Shown here: positions 1 to 8,130 of the stretch, one piece after another | How the letters are laid out: each line of letters starts with the position of its first letter | How positions within the stretch are numbered: position 1 is the stretch's first letter | Source of the DNA: Nostoc sp. FACHB-973 | Lineage (GTDB): Bacteria > Cyanobacteriota > Cyanobacteriia > Cyanobacteriales > Nostocaceae | Assembly: GCF_014698115.1 (NCBI RefSeq) | Contig: NZ_JACJSJ010000008.1 | Span: forward strand, 80,126-144,125 | Length of the DNA stretch: 64,000 bases | Direction: 5' to 3' | The notes under the pieces: generated by a model | What the model was told of the DNA's origin: nothing | Seen by the model: the letters and a program-made list of their open reading frames with translations, nothing else | Databases searched by the model: none | Program-made: the position numbers and the translations under genes

Positions 1-47
1 GTACCGTTGAGGACATCATTAGCGTTAGTACCCTTGAAAGTTGCCAT
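1..47 (-). CDS. N-terminus of an RTX-type calcium-binding protein (partial, runs off left edge)
   Basis: On the minus strand an ATG at 47-45 opens a frame reading MATFKGTNANDVLNGT before the window ends. The GTxxNDxLxG pattern is the usual first nonapeptide of hemolysin-type (RTX) calcium-binding repeat proteins, which in cyanobacteria are often secreted or surface proteins. A purine-rich stretch (GGTAG) lies just upstream of the ATG. Only 15-16 codons are visible, so total length and other domains are unknown. This is the 5' end of a gene, while the RTX gene at the right edge is a 3' end, so they are two different genes. Confidence 0.6.
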   Translation of the reverse strand, partial: MATFKGTNANDVLNG

Positions 48-563
48 AAGTTCTACCTACCTAAATCAATTGTTTTGGAAACTTGAGATATTAACCTGTC
101 GGTATTACTGTTTTCAGGCACAAAAAATCAGCCGAAAATTGGGTTTTCAGTATAATTTATTGCATATTTATCAAGACTAATTTTTTACTGTAATCACACT
201 TTTAAAATGGTTACAAGCAGTGAACAACTAGTTTGATTACACAGTAAATGAAGTTAATTTAATCACTATAATCTTTGCTAAGTTGAGTGTCACTACTTGA
301 ATGATAATTTTTTTACTTTGCCTTACTTGTATATTTATCTATTTTTAAATGAAAATACTCGGTATCCATCAGTCAGATTTAATATGGATTTTACTGAGAA
401 TAGCGGGCTGGGTATGGCTACACCTACGCACTGCTGATAAGCTTGCTCTACAGGCTTTTAAGGCTAGATATATCTATGGGGCGATCGCCTTTTAGAAACC
501 TGAGCCATACTTATTATCAACCATCAAGCCAAGAATTACTGACATCATAAATTACAATGCCCC
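48..563. other. Intergenic region between divergent genes
   Basis: About 515 bases, AT-rich, between the minus-strand RTX gene and the plus-strand pseudouridine synthase, so it should hold both promoters. One GCGATCGC (HIP1-type) site lies near 480. I see no convincing ORF, RNA gene or repeat, and I could not identify promoter boxes with confidence. Confidence 0.6.
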
Positions 564-1151
564 ATGCCTAATCACTATCGATATATTATTTTTTACAAAC
601 CCTATGGCGTTCTCAGCCAGTTTACAAAAGAGACTCCCACACATAGCACTCTCAAAGATTATATTGATGTGCCTGATGTCTATCCTGTGGGACGCTTAGA
701 TTGGGACAGTGAAGGTTTGCTTTTGTTAACCAACGATGGACAATTGCAACATCGCCTCGCCCATCCGCGTTTTGCTCATCAACGCACTTATTGGGTACAG
801 GTAGAACGAATTCCTGATGTAGAGGCGATAAAAAGGTTGCAAACAGGTGTGGAAATTCAAGATTACCGCACTCAGCCAGCAAAAGTTAGACTGTTACCAG
901 AAGAACCACAGCTACCGGAACGCAACCCGCCAATTAGATTTCGCAAAAATGTAGCAACAGCTTGGCTGGAAATGACTTTGACAGAGGGAAAAAACCGCCA
1001 AGTACGGCGCATGACTGCGGCTGTGGGGTTTCCAACTTTGCGATTGGTGAGGGTCAGCATCGTCCACTTACAATTAGATGACCTACAACCTGGTCAATGG
1101 CGCGACCTCACTGCATCTGAACTGAAATCTCTGCCTAATTTCAGTAATTGA
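564..1151 (+). CDS. rluE: RsuA/RluB/RluE-family pseudouridine synthase (probable 23S rRNA, RluE-like)
   Basis: A 195-residue cytoplasmic enzyme that would convert a uridine in rRNA to pseudouridine. The family signature [17 protein letters not shown] begins at residue 43 and contains the catalytic aspartate (D46 in GRLD). Basic motifs KNRQVRRM near residue 142 are also typical. There is no N-terminal S4 RNA-binding domain, as in RluE and unlike RsuA or RluB, and the length fits RluE (about 200 residues). The exact target uridine cannot be read from sequence. It is a single gene; its stop codon lies inside the inverted repeat at 1150-1182, which separates it from the convergent mscS gene. Confidence 0.88.
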   Translation: MPNHYRYIIFYKPYGVLSQFTKETPTHSTLKDYIDVPDVYPVGRLDWDSEGLLLLTNDGQLQHRLAHPRFAHQRTYWVQVERIPDVEAIKRLQTGVEIQDYRTQPAKVRLLPEEPQLPERNPPIRFRKNVATAWLEMTLTEGKNRQVRRMTAAVGFPTLRLVRVSIVHLQLDDLQPGQWRDLTASELKSLPNFSN

Positions 1152-1182
1152 ACCTCGCGTGACTTATAGTCACGCGAGGTTC
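1150..1182. terminator. Perfect 14-bp inverted repeat, probable bidirectional terminator
   Basis: GAACCTCGCGTGAC, a 5-base loop (TTATA) and its perfect reverse complement lie between two convergent genes. The left arm overlaps the pseudouridine synthase stop codon. The T tract is weak on the plus side, so termination efficiency is uncertain. Confidence 0.7.
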
Positions 1183-1197
1183 AAAGACTCTATTTGA

Positions 1198-2850
1198 TCA
1201 TCCTAGTGTGTAAATATAAGCTTGTCTTAACCGCCGTACCATTTCTCGACGTACCTCATTTTGGACGCGGTTACCACGCCGCCAGTGTTCTAATTGAATA
1301 TTATCAACGTAGAACCTCACAGAAAATTGCATCGCAGCGCCTTGGATATCAGTTAGCTGAACTTGTGGTTCTTTCCAGGCAGTATTAGACTCTTTAAAAT
1401 TGTCATGTAACCATTCAACAAATTTTATTGAGTAGTCATCTAATCTAGTTTCATCTACTCCAGGATTAGAAATTTTCTGAAATATTTTATTCAGTTTAAT
1501 TTTCAACAGTTCAATCTTTTGCTCCCATTCATCTGGGAGAATATTTTGGTCTTCAAATACTAGATCGGGGTCTTTTAACCAAGTTTGATACCATTCACGA
1601 ATCAAGCCAATCAAAGTTGCTTTTCCAGTTTGTTGTTCTTCTAGGCGCGATCGCAGTCGTTTGCCTTTACGTTCTGTAATGACTGCCAGACCAACAATGT
1701 TCAATACTTCTAGATAGTTTTTCTGGATACTTCTGAGTTCTTCTGGATTCAATCCCCCCTTTTCTAGCTGCTTAATTTCCATCACGAACCCTTCAAATGC
1801 CTCCTCAAGTTTTTGCAGTTGGTTGTTGACATCTTTTTCAACTAATAAACGCAGCCGTCCTGCTTCTTTCTTTGAAAGTTTATCGCCCTCTGCTTCTCTT
1901 AATGCAGCAAAACTGTCTAAGCATCCAAGTTTTTCATCGATATCACCTAAAGTATCTGGATGTCCAATGATAATTTCTTGCAAAATATTTGTTGCTACCA
2001 CTGCATCAGCATCAACTCTGACTGACACTTTAATTGTATAAGCGTAGTGAGTTGTAGGACGACTGAGGTTGACTATATTTTGACCTCCCAACGATGTGTT
2101 CGGTACATAAACCTCACAATGCTCGTTAATTAAATATAGTTTGGTTACCCGGATACCAATTTGTTTGATAATTGCAATTGAACCATCCGGCATGGAGATG
2201 ACATCTCCAAATTTAAAGGGTGTGTCAACTAACAAGACCAACCCGCTGAAAAAATCGCTTAAAATATCTTTGACTGCTAATCCCAAAACTACGGTGATAC
2301 TACCTATTGCTAAACCAATTCCGCTTAAGTCAACTCCCAGGCTGCTGAAAAACAGAGAGATGCCAATTATATATGTAATTACTGGGATAAAGTTTTGCAG
2401 TAGTGGAATTAATACGTCATCCCAAACAGCTTCAGTTTTGCGGGCGTAGTCTTTCAAGTAGGCAACTGCTGCTTCGGTAAATAACAGACTTATCAAGTAA
2501 GTCAAAGCAGCAATTAGCAAAGCTGTGAGTCCTTGCCCAATCCAATCGATGATTCCTCCTGAACCTAATTGGAACAGCGATATTTTGAGACTCACAAACA
2601 GAAAAATTGCGATCGCCGGAATTTGTGAAATCGCAAGAATTAGCAGACCTGTATCTTTTTCTGTGCGCCTCAGAAACGATCGCAGTATATAGAAGAGTAA
2701 TATATAAATGACAAAGCAAACAATTACAGATGCACCAAATGTATATAAGAAAGCAGTGATTTGTGCTGCCGTCGGGAAAGTCGGTGGCGCCGGTGCTACG
2801 GGCGCTTTTGATGTAGATTCTGCCGCTTGGGCAATGAGGGTATAAATCAT
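1198..2850 (-). CDS. MscS-family mechanosensitive ion channel
   Basis: A 550-residue integral membrane protein. Several hydrophobic helices fill residues 25-190, followed by the glycine/alanine-rich MscS pore helix and beta domain (GLAIGSITVVLGLAVKDILSD, then DTPFKFGDVISM near 210-235). After the MscS core there is a long extra C-terminal region of about 250 residues, charged and partly coiled-coil-like (350-480), which small MscS proteins lack. The likely role is release of osmolytes on hypo-osmotic shock, with the extension perhaps regulatory. It lies 251 bases downstream of a second MscS-type gene on the same strand; the two differ greatly in sequence, so this is not a recent duplication. 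Confidence 0.88.
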   Translation of the reverse strand: MIYTLIAQAAESTSKAPVAPAPPTFPTAAQITAFLYTFGASVIVCFVIYILLFYILRSFLRRTEKDTGLLILAISQIPAIAIFLFVSLKISLFQLGSGGIIDWIGQGLTALLIAALTYLISLLFTEAAVAYLKDYARKTEAVWDDVLIPLLQNFIPVITYIIGISLFFSSLGVDLSGIGLAIGSITVVLGLAVKDILSDFFSGLVLLVDTPFKFGDVISMPDGSIAIIKQIGIRVTKLYLINEHCEVYVPNTSLGGQNIVNLSRPTTHYAYTIKVSVRVDADAVVATNILQEIIIGHPDTLGDIDEKLGCLDSFAALREAEGDKLSKKEAGRLRLLVEKDVNNQLQKLEEAFEGFVMEIKQLEKGGLNPEELRSIQKNYLEVLNIVGLAVITERKGKRLRSRLEEQQTGKATLIGLIREWYQTWLKDPDLVFEDQNILPDEWEQKIELLKIKLNKIFQKISNPGVDETRLDDYSIKFVEWLHDNFKESNTAWKEPQVQLTDIQGAAMQFSVRFYVDNIQLEHWRRGNRVQNEVRREMVRRLRQAYIYTLG

Positions 2851-2939
2851 TTGCTATTTACCTCAAATCTTCTAATTTAAAACTTTTGGTGCTGGATTTG
2901 GGATTGCAGGAATAATCTCAAATCCAAAATTGAATGACC

Positions 2940-3065
2940 AGGCCCCGTTGGGGCGGGAGTAGGGAGTCGGGAAAGGGGTAGTCCCAACAACACAGTGGGT
3001 CACAAGCCCTGACCAATGCTATATCCTCGACTCCCGACTCCCGATTCCCCACTCCCCTTTGATGA
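2940..3065. repeat. GC-rich inverted short-repeat array between two mscS genes
   Basis: The left part is G-rich (GGGAGTAGGGAGTCGGG) and the right part C-rich (CTCCCGACTCCCGATTCCCC), so the transcript could fold into a long imperfect hairpin. This belongs to the short tandem heptamer-like repeats (STRR) common in heterocystous cyanobacteria. It may attenuate read-through from the upstream mscS gene. Confidence 0.6.
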
Positions 3066-3101
3066 CTCCGGAATTCTATCTGGTTAAAAAAGAGTAGTAA
3101 A

Positions 3102-4685
3102 TTAATCTTCAGCAGTTTCAACACGACTGGGAATGACAATTCCTTCCCGCAGCAGGACATGTGTAAAAATCTTGCGAAGAATGCGCTGGATTTGCAGATG
3201 TTTTCCTGGTTTGACTTTCGTCAATGTCCGCAGCAACAAGTTAGATTCACCAAGACTTTCCACTCCATCCACCTGTGTACCTTCGAGTACATCTGGATAG
3301 TCTGCTTTTAACTGCTGTCCCACCTCCTCAATCACTTTGTAGACATCAACTAAGTTGGAATCATAAGGGACACCAATTTCTACTACTGCAAAGATATATT
3401 GTTTGGAGTAATTAGTAATTGAGCCAATATTCCCATTCTGAATAATCTGTAATTGACCATTGGGATGTCTCACACGAGTGGTTCTCAGTTCAATTGCCTC
3501 GACAATACCTTCGACAATTCTTTCTTCACTTTTTCCAGCTTCAATATAGTCACCCACTAAGTAGTAGTTTTCAAACAGAATAAAGAAGCCGCAGACGATA
3601 TCGTTAATCAGTGTTTGTGCCCCTAAACCCACAGCTATGCCGACAATACCCGCACCTGCAAGTATGGGAGTTGGATCGATTTTGACGGTGTAGAGAATGG
3701 AAACGATCGCGCCGAAGTAAATTAAATATTGTAAGAAACTACGAAACAGAGGAACCAGGGTCAGGCGTCTACTTCTTTGAATGTCTGTCAGATCCTGGTT
3801 TTTGAATAGCACCTCTTCAATAAATAAGTAGATGACCTCAAACAACGCACGACTAACGAAGATAATGGCGATGATTTTGATAATTCGCTCGCCAAAAACT
3901 GCGACATTGGCGATTAACTGTATCTGCTGAATTACCAATGTGGCCATGCAGACATAAATTACAAATTCCAGACACCGCTTTAAAAAGGGTATCAGGTGCC
4001 TGAGGCGATCGTAGAATCTCAGCAGGTTATCAGGGCTAGAGTATCTGATGCTCAAAGCATCTAGGCTATCAACTACCGCCGCCACTGCTTTGAGTATCAG
4101 GAACCCGACAGCAATAATTAGATAAATCCGCAGCGCGATGTACAAATATTGCGAAACTACAGGGGGTAATTTCAGAAACTCCGCACACACAATTGCAGCC
4201 CACAACCAAATTCCCCCACTGACTCTTTGATTAAGGGCGCGGAAGAAAGAATCAATACTTTCATCGTCAGCAGTACTTCTTTGTAAGTTCTTGGCGCGAA
4301 TCTTAGCTATTTTCAGCCAATAGTTGATGAATTTCAGCGCGATCGCCGCTAAAATCAAAGTGCCAATACTTTTAGCAACGCCAATTCCTAGAGTTCTCCA
4401 AAACTCTAATGGAATACGCCGAATCAGGTTTAGTGTGTATTGTTGAAGGTTTTCGCCACGATAAACTAAATAACCATTGGCACCTATAATTCCAACACAC
4501 GACACCAAACAAATAACTAACAACAACCCTGTGATGTTCCGCCGCAGGGTTTTGATGCCCCTATCCTCATTCTTAAATATAGACGACTTAATCAGCAGCT
4601 TGAATGCCTTGTTTACAAGCCAGTTGATTAGTAAAAAAACAAAAATTATCAGGCTGAGTTCACCAAGAATTATTAATATGTTCAT
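3102..4685 (-). CDS. MscS-family mechanosensitive ion channel
   Basis: A 527-residue membrane protein. Hydrophobic helices appear at about residues 3-25, 50-75, 95-120, 155-215 and 230-300. The conserved pore region and beta domain follow (ILAGAGIVGIAVGLGAQTL, then DIVCGFFILFENYYLVGDYIE, near 340-385), and the C-terminal alpha/beta domain is about 140 residues long. The glycine/alanine periodicity of the pore helix is intact. It probably acts as a tension-gated channel in the plasma membrane. The start ATG at 4685 gives an N-terminal helix directly. It is probably transcribed toward the next mscS gene, but an STRR hairpin separates them. Confidence 0.88.
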   Translation of the reverse strand: MNILIILGELSLIIFVFLLINWLVNKAFKLLIKSSIFKNEDRGIKTLRRNITGLLLVICLVSCVGIIGANGYLVYRGENLQQYTLNLIRRIPLEFWRTLGIGVAKSIGTLILAAIALKFINYWLKIAKIRAKNLQRSTADDESIDSFFRALNQRVSGGIWLWAAIVCAEFLKLPPVVSQYLYIALRIYLIIAVGFLILKAVAAVVDSLDALSIRYSSPDNLLRFYDRLRHLIPFLKRCLEFVIYVCMATLVIQQIQLIANVAVFGERIIKIIAIIFVSRALFEVIYLFIEEVLFKNQDLTDIQRSRRLTLVPLFRSFLQYLIYFGAIVSILYTVKIDPTPILAGAGIVGIAVGLGAQTLINDIVCGFFILFENYYLVGDYIEAGKSEERIVEGIVEAIELRTTRVRHPNGQLQIIQNGNIGSITNYSKQYIFAVVEIGVPYDSNLVDVYKVIEEVGQQLKADYPDVLEGTQVDGVESLGESNLLLRTLTKVKPGKHLQIQRILRKIFTHVLLREGIVIPSRVETAED

Positions 4686-5309
4686 GTTGAAGCATAAATA
4701 AAATTTAAATAATTTTACAGAACATCAAAACACATAGATGTTAATTATTTCATATAAGCATAATTTGTCAACCATTTAGCATTAGAACTCAACTTTACTG
4801 AATTTCATCTGTGTAGATAGACCCAGATCATCCTAGACATCACCTACTAATATTGGATGTCTGCAACACCAGATTAGCTAAGATAATATTTTTTCTGTGG
4901 AGAATAAATATATAAGGTTTAGGAGTTTATGATTAGCCTAACAACATTTTTTAATGAGACCAAAACTTTAGTAAAGAAAAAATTGTTGTTTAATTTCCCT
5001 AAAGATATCCCTTCAATTATAAAAATCACCTACATTTTATATTCTAAATGTAGAAATTAAACCATAATTTGGTGTAAAATTTAACTCAATAATTGTTGAT
5101 TTTTGTAAATTACGGGATTTTGAAAAGATTGTAATTATTGTATAGTAAATGTTTCAGATAAAAATTTAATTGTCAATACTTGTTTTGTAGGCTTTTTCAA
5201 AAAAACACTGCTGCTAACTCCAGAACATAGCCGAACATTGACTACATTTTGGGTTGTTGGAGTTGCCTATATCTCAATGAAGGTAAAATGCGACCTACAG
5301 ATCCAGAAA
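4686..5309. other. Long AT-rich divergent intergenic region
   Basis: Roughly 620 bases between the minus-strand mscS gene and the plus-strand AAA gene, strongly AT-rich with many A or T runs. No ORF with coding character, RNA gene or clear repeat was seen. The promoters of both genes should be here. An in-frame TTG at 5238 and an ATG at 5277 precede the start I prefer at 5310. Confidence 0.5.
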
Positions 5310-6632
5310 ATGAACATCGATCAAGTGTTACAAGTTCTATTAGTCAGCCAAAAAAAACCTTTGACACCGCTGCAAGAATTAGTGTTGCGCTCGTGCTGGG
5401 AGGGAAAAACTTACAGGTACATGGCAGATGAAGCCCACTATGGGGCACAAAGTATCAGAGAAATTGCTTCCCAGTTGTGGCATGTACTTAGTGAAATTTT
5501 TGGAGAACCGATTAGCAAAGCCAACTTCCGTCACACCCTAGAGGTACGCCCCCTCACCAAAGCACAACAGCAACTAATCGAGAAACACACCAGCAATACG
5601 CCTCCTACCTTAGAATTCCCCAGTGGCCCAGTAATGCTATCCTCCCGCTTTTATATCCCTCGTTCCCCAATTGAGGAACTCGCTTATAGAGAAATTACTG
5701 AGCCAGGATGTGTTATTCGCATCAAAGGTTCTAGCCAAATGGGGAAAAGCTCGCTCATGCTACGAATTATTGATTACGCTGCATCTGTTGGTTACCACAG
5801 TGTGAATTTAGACTTTCAGCAAGCAGACTCAGCAATATTTACCAACCTCGATAAATTTTTACGCTGGTTTTGTGCAAATATCAGTAGTAAGTTAGAGCTA
5901 CAATCCAGGCTTGCTGATTATTGGGACGAAGAAATCGGCAGCAAAGTTAGCTGCACCAACTATTTTCAAAGGTATTTGCTAGAAAATCTTACTTGTCCAC
6001 TTGTTTTGGCGTTGAACGAAGTAAATCGGGTGTTTGAGTATCCGGCAATTGCTCAAGAATTTTTGCCCTTGTTGCGTTCTTGGCACGAGCAAGCCAAACA
6101 AACAGAAATTTGGCAAAAACTCCGGCTGCTTGTAGCTTATTCAACAGAAATTTATGTTCCTTTAAAGCTCAACCAATCGCCGTTTAATATCGGCTTACCG
6201 CTAAAGCTACCCCCATTGACAATGGAACAGGTGCAGGATTTAGCACAACGTCATGGGCTAGATTGGAGAGATGGTAAACAAGCAAAGCAACTGATGTCAA
6301 TGATAGGGGGACATCCCTATTTAGTGCGTCTAGCTTTGTATCACGTTTCTCAGGGAAACGTGACCTTAAACCAGCTATTGCAACAAGCAGCCACTGAATC
6401 AGGAATTTATAACGACCACTTACGACGGCTGTTAACAGCACTTCAAGAGCAGCCAGAATTGGGTGCTGCGGTTAAAAAGTTAATTGCTGCACAAGAGTGT
6501 ATAAAATTGGAATATATACTTGCTTATAAATTAGAAAGTATTGGGCTAATAAAACTGGCGGGCGATCGCGCCAACTTTTCCTGTGAACTGTATCGTTTAT
6601 ACTGTGAATCAGCAAACTTCGGTGCAGAATAA
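5310..6632 (+). CDS. AAA-like ATPase with N-terminal vWA-MoxR-associated (vMAP-type) helical domain
   Basis: About 440 residues. The first 80 residues (MNIDQVLQ, then LTPLQELVLRSCWEGKTY) match the N-terminal helix-turn-helix-like domain of cyanobacterial vWA-MoxR-associated proteins, which is why the ATG at 5310 is preferred over the upstream TTG or ATG in frame. Next comes an AAA-like (STAND/NACHT-like) P-loop domain: a region starting FYIPRSPIEELAYREI, a P-loop RIKGSSQMGKSSLML near 140, and a Walker-B-like LVLALNEVNRVFE where the usual aspartate is replaced by asparagine. The C-terminus is winged-helix-like (GGHPYLVRLALYHVS). Such proteins are proposed signalling or conflict-system parts in cyanobacteria; the specific function is unknown. 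It is convergent with cas6, with a low-complexity array between them. Confidence 0.75.
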   Translation: MNIDQVLQVLLVSQKKPLTPLQELVLRSCWEGKTYRYMADEAHYGAQSIREIASQLWHVLSEIFGEPISKANFRHTLEVRPLTKAQQQLIEKHTSNTPPTLEFPSGPVMLSSRFYIPRSPIEELAYREITEPGCVIRIKGSSQMGKSSLMLRIIDYAASVGYHSVNLDFQQADSAIFTNLDKFLRWFCANISSKLELQSRLADYWDEEIGSKVSCTNYFQRYLLENLTCPLVLALNEVNRVFEYPAIAQEFLPLLRSWHEQAKQTEIWQKLRLLVAYSTEIYVPLKLNQSPFNIGLPLKLPPLTMEQVQDLAQRHGLDWRDGKQAKQLMSMIGGHPYLVRLALYHVSQGNVTLNQLLQQAATESGIYNDHLRRLLTALQEQPELGAAVKKLIAAQECIKLEYILAYKLESIGLIKLAGDRANFSCELYRLYCESANFGAE

Positions 6633-6639
6633 GAAGTTG

Positions 6640-6735
6640 GGCATTGGGCATGGAGCATTGGGCATTGCTTATTTCTCCCCCTGCCTCCCCTGCCTCCCCT
6701 GCCTCCCCTGCTCCCTCATCTCCCCACACTCCCCA
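6640..6735. repeat. Short tandem repeats (GGGCATT and CCCCTGCCT units) between convergent genes
   Basis: A few G-rich heptamers (GGGCATTGGGCATGG) are followed by C-rich units (CCTGCCTCC repeated about four times, then CTCCCC). The two halves can pair and may act as a bidirectional terminator between the AAA gene and cas6. The composition is of STRR type. Confidence 0.65.
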
Positions 6736-7866
6736 TCACTCCCCCAAGGCTCGACGGGCTAATTTTACATAAGTTTTTACAGTTGCGTAAGGCATTTCTA
6801 AATCTTCGGCTATTACCTGCAATGATTCTCCCATTTCCCGGCGGGCTAGGATAGTTGCCCATGTAGAAGCAATTTTATCAGCGCGATCGCCTCCTGTGCG
6901 TTTTCGTTGGGCGGTGAATAGCGCTGTCAATTCATCAATGCGTTCTCCCAACAGATTTGTCAGCACTTGAGTGGGTACGTTCATCTCAGGTTCCACCCAA
7001 TCTAAACGGGTTTGTCCTAATCCAAAGGTCGTTTTGTGTCCCGTACCGCAGTAAGGAGCCAGTCGTGCCAAAGCATAAAATAACTGAGTAAACTCAGAGT
7101 TAGCTAAAGCGGGCTTACTCAAACCACAAGAAATTGCTCCTGTGAAACCAGTCACCGAACCTCTTTTGCCAGCTGCTACCTTCACTGACTCCAAGCGGTG
7201 CTGATGGATGATTACTCCTTCGTCTATCCAATCAAGAAAAGATTCTGGTTCCATTGGCATTCCCGAAAAGTCATTCCAGCGGCGCAGGTAGCTGTGAAAA
7301 AGATTAACTGGCACCGGGAGAGGAAAATGATGGCCTTTGCGGCGAAAGCTGGTAGGCGAAACAAAGCTGAGATTGATTTGAGAGCGTTTTTCTTTGGGGA
7401 ACTCTAACAATTGTCTGTAGGTAGTAGGTGGATGAGCAATACTCACCTGTTTAATCTCAAGAGGAGCATTTCTTAAGTCCAATGTTTGTGGCAATTGGGT
7501 TAACCATTGGCTGAGAAACTCTACCACTTTTTGAGACAAAGCATTGACATGCCAGTGGTAAATTTGCTTAGCTTCTAGTTGCAGTTGTCTTCCACTGGCG
7601 AGGAGTTGACCTTCCAGCGCCGAAATATTGAACGGTTTTTCTGATTCTCCATCGTGGAGATATGCAGAAAGGTCTGGGTTGAATTGCCGTACTTGGTCAA
7701 GAAACCAAGCATGAAGACCGATAGTGTATTGCGAATAGAGGGAAGTGGAAGTAGTCGGCTCAAGGTCAAACACCAATCCCACCAATTCAGTATCATCTGC
7801 CCATGTGGGAACAAAAGGTGATTTTAGCTTGGTTTTGCGCCTAGTAGATGTAGCTGCTCTTACCAT
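6736..7866 (-). CDS. cas6: Cas6-family CRISPR RNA endoribonuclease with C-terminal helix-turn-helix
   Basis: A 376-residue RAMP protein. The N-terminal ferredoxin-like part carries GLHAWFLDQV (H52, plausible catalytic histidine) and LHDGESEKPFNIS (residues 70-81), typical of Cas6 of type I/III systems. The C-terminal half has VTGFTGAISCGL and the glycine-rich loop CGTGHKTTFGLGQT (about 270-290), the Cas6 hallmark. Residues 327-376 (ending MPYATVKTYVKLARRAL) look like an added sigma-region-4-like DNA-binding helix-turn-helix, which standard Cas6 (about 200-290 residues) lacks. Cas6 normally cuts CRISPR precursor RNA at the base of the repeat hairpin. No other cas gene and no array lies in this window. 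A repeat-like hairpin sits 45 bases upstream of its ATG, suggesting self-regulation. Confidence 0.85.
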   Translation of the reverse strand: MVRAATSTRRKTKLKSPFVPTWADDTELVGLVFDLEPTTSTSLYSQYTIGLHAWFLDQVRQFNPDLSAYLHDGESEKPFNISALEGQLLASGRQLQLEAKQIYHWHVNALSQKVVEFLSQWLTQLPQTLDLRNAPLEIKQVSIAHPPTTYRQLLEFPKEKRSQINLSFVSPTSFRRKGHHFPLPVPVNLFHSYLRRWNDFSGMPMEPESFLDWIDEGVIIHQHRLESVKVAAGKRGSVTGFTGAISCGLSKPALANSEFTQLFYALARLAPYCGTGHKTTFGLGQTRLDWVEPEMNVPTQVLTNLLGERIDELTALFTAQRKRTGGDRADKIASTWATILARREMGESLQVIAEDLEMPYATVKTYVKLARRALGE

Positions 7867-7903
7867 CGCTGATTGTTATGCAAACATGTTGAATATTTTA
7901 CTC

Positions 7904-7929
7904 AATTTCCATCCCCTTGCGGGGAAAAG
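7904..7929 (-). promoter_or_regulatory. CRISPR-repeat-like stem-loop in the cas6 5' leader
   Basis: Read on the cas6 strand the sequence is CTTTTCCCCGCAAGGGGA followed by TGGAAATT. It forms a 5-bp stem (TCCCC/GGGGA) closed by a GCAA tetraloop, with a short 3' tail. From memory this closely resembles the 3' half of cyanobacterial type III CRISPR repeats such as the third array of Synechocystis 6803 (CTTTTCCCCG..AGGGGA..GAAAC). The stem ends about 45 bases before the ATG, so Cas6 cleavage at its 3' base would cut the cas6 mRNA leader. There is only one copy, so this is not an array. Confidence 0.55.
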
Positions 7930-7955
7930 CAAAGTTTATCTGAAGTGATGATAGC

Positions 7956-7988
7956 AAAACCCCGCTTTTTAAAACTAAGCGGGGTTTT
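7956..7988 (-). terminator. Rho-independent-type terminator upstream of cas6
   Basis: AAAACCCCGCTT and AAGCGGGGTTTT form a perfect 12-bp stem around a 9-base loop, with a T run at the minus-strand 3' side. It would end transcripts from the DUF4347 gene to the right, leaving cas6 to its own promoter between here and 7866. Confidence 0.75.
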
Positions 7989-8095
7989 AGGGACTTCCAA
8001 TTAAAAAAACATCCCATCCCCGTGGGACGCTCCGCGAACGTAGGGTAGCACAGCTGTGCCCCTACACCTGGCGACATAATGTTGTACCGCATCTG
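7989..8095. repeat. Mosaic of dispersed repeat fragments
   Basis: It begins with GGGACTTCCAATTAAA, the terminus also seen in the elements at 14829 and 50206. It continues with a palindrome GACGCTCCGCGAACG related to those at 46680 and 52666, then GCACAGCTGTGCCCCTAC, the core palindrome also seen at 16250 and 39560. No matching second terminus was found, so it looks like a truncated or nested element. Confidence 0.4.
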
Positions 8096-8130
8096 AATGG
8101 AAACCGCTATAGATTAATGCCGCTCAATAC

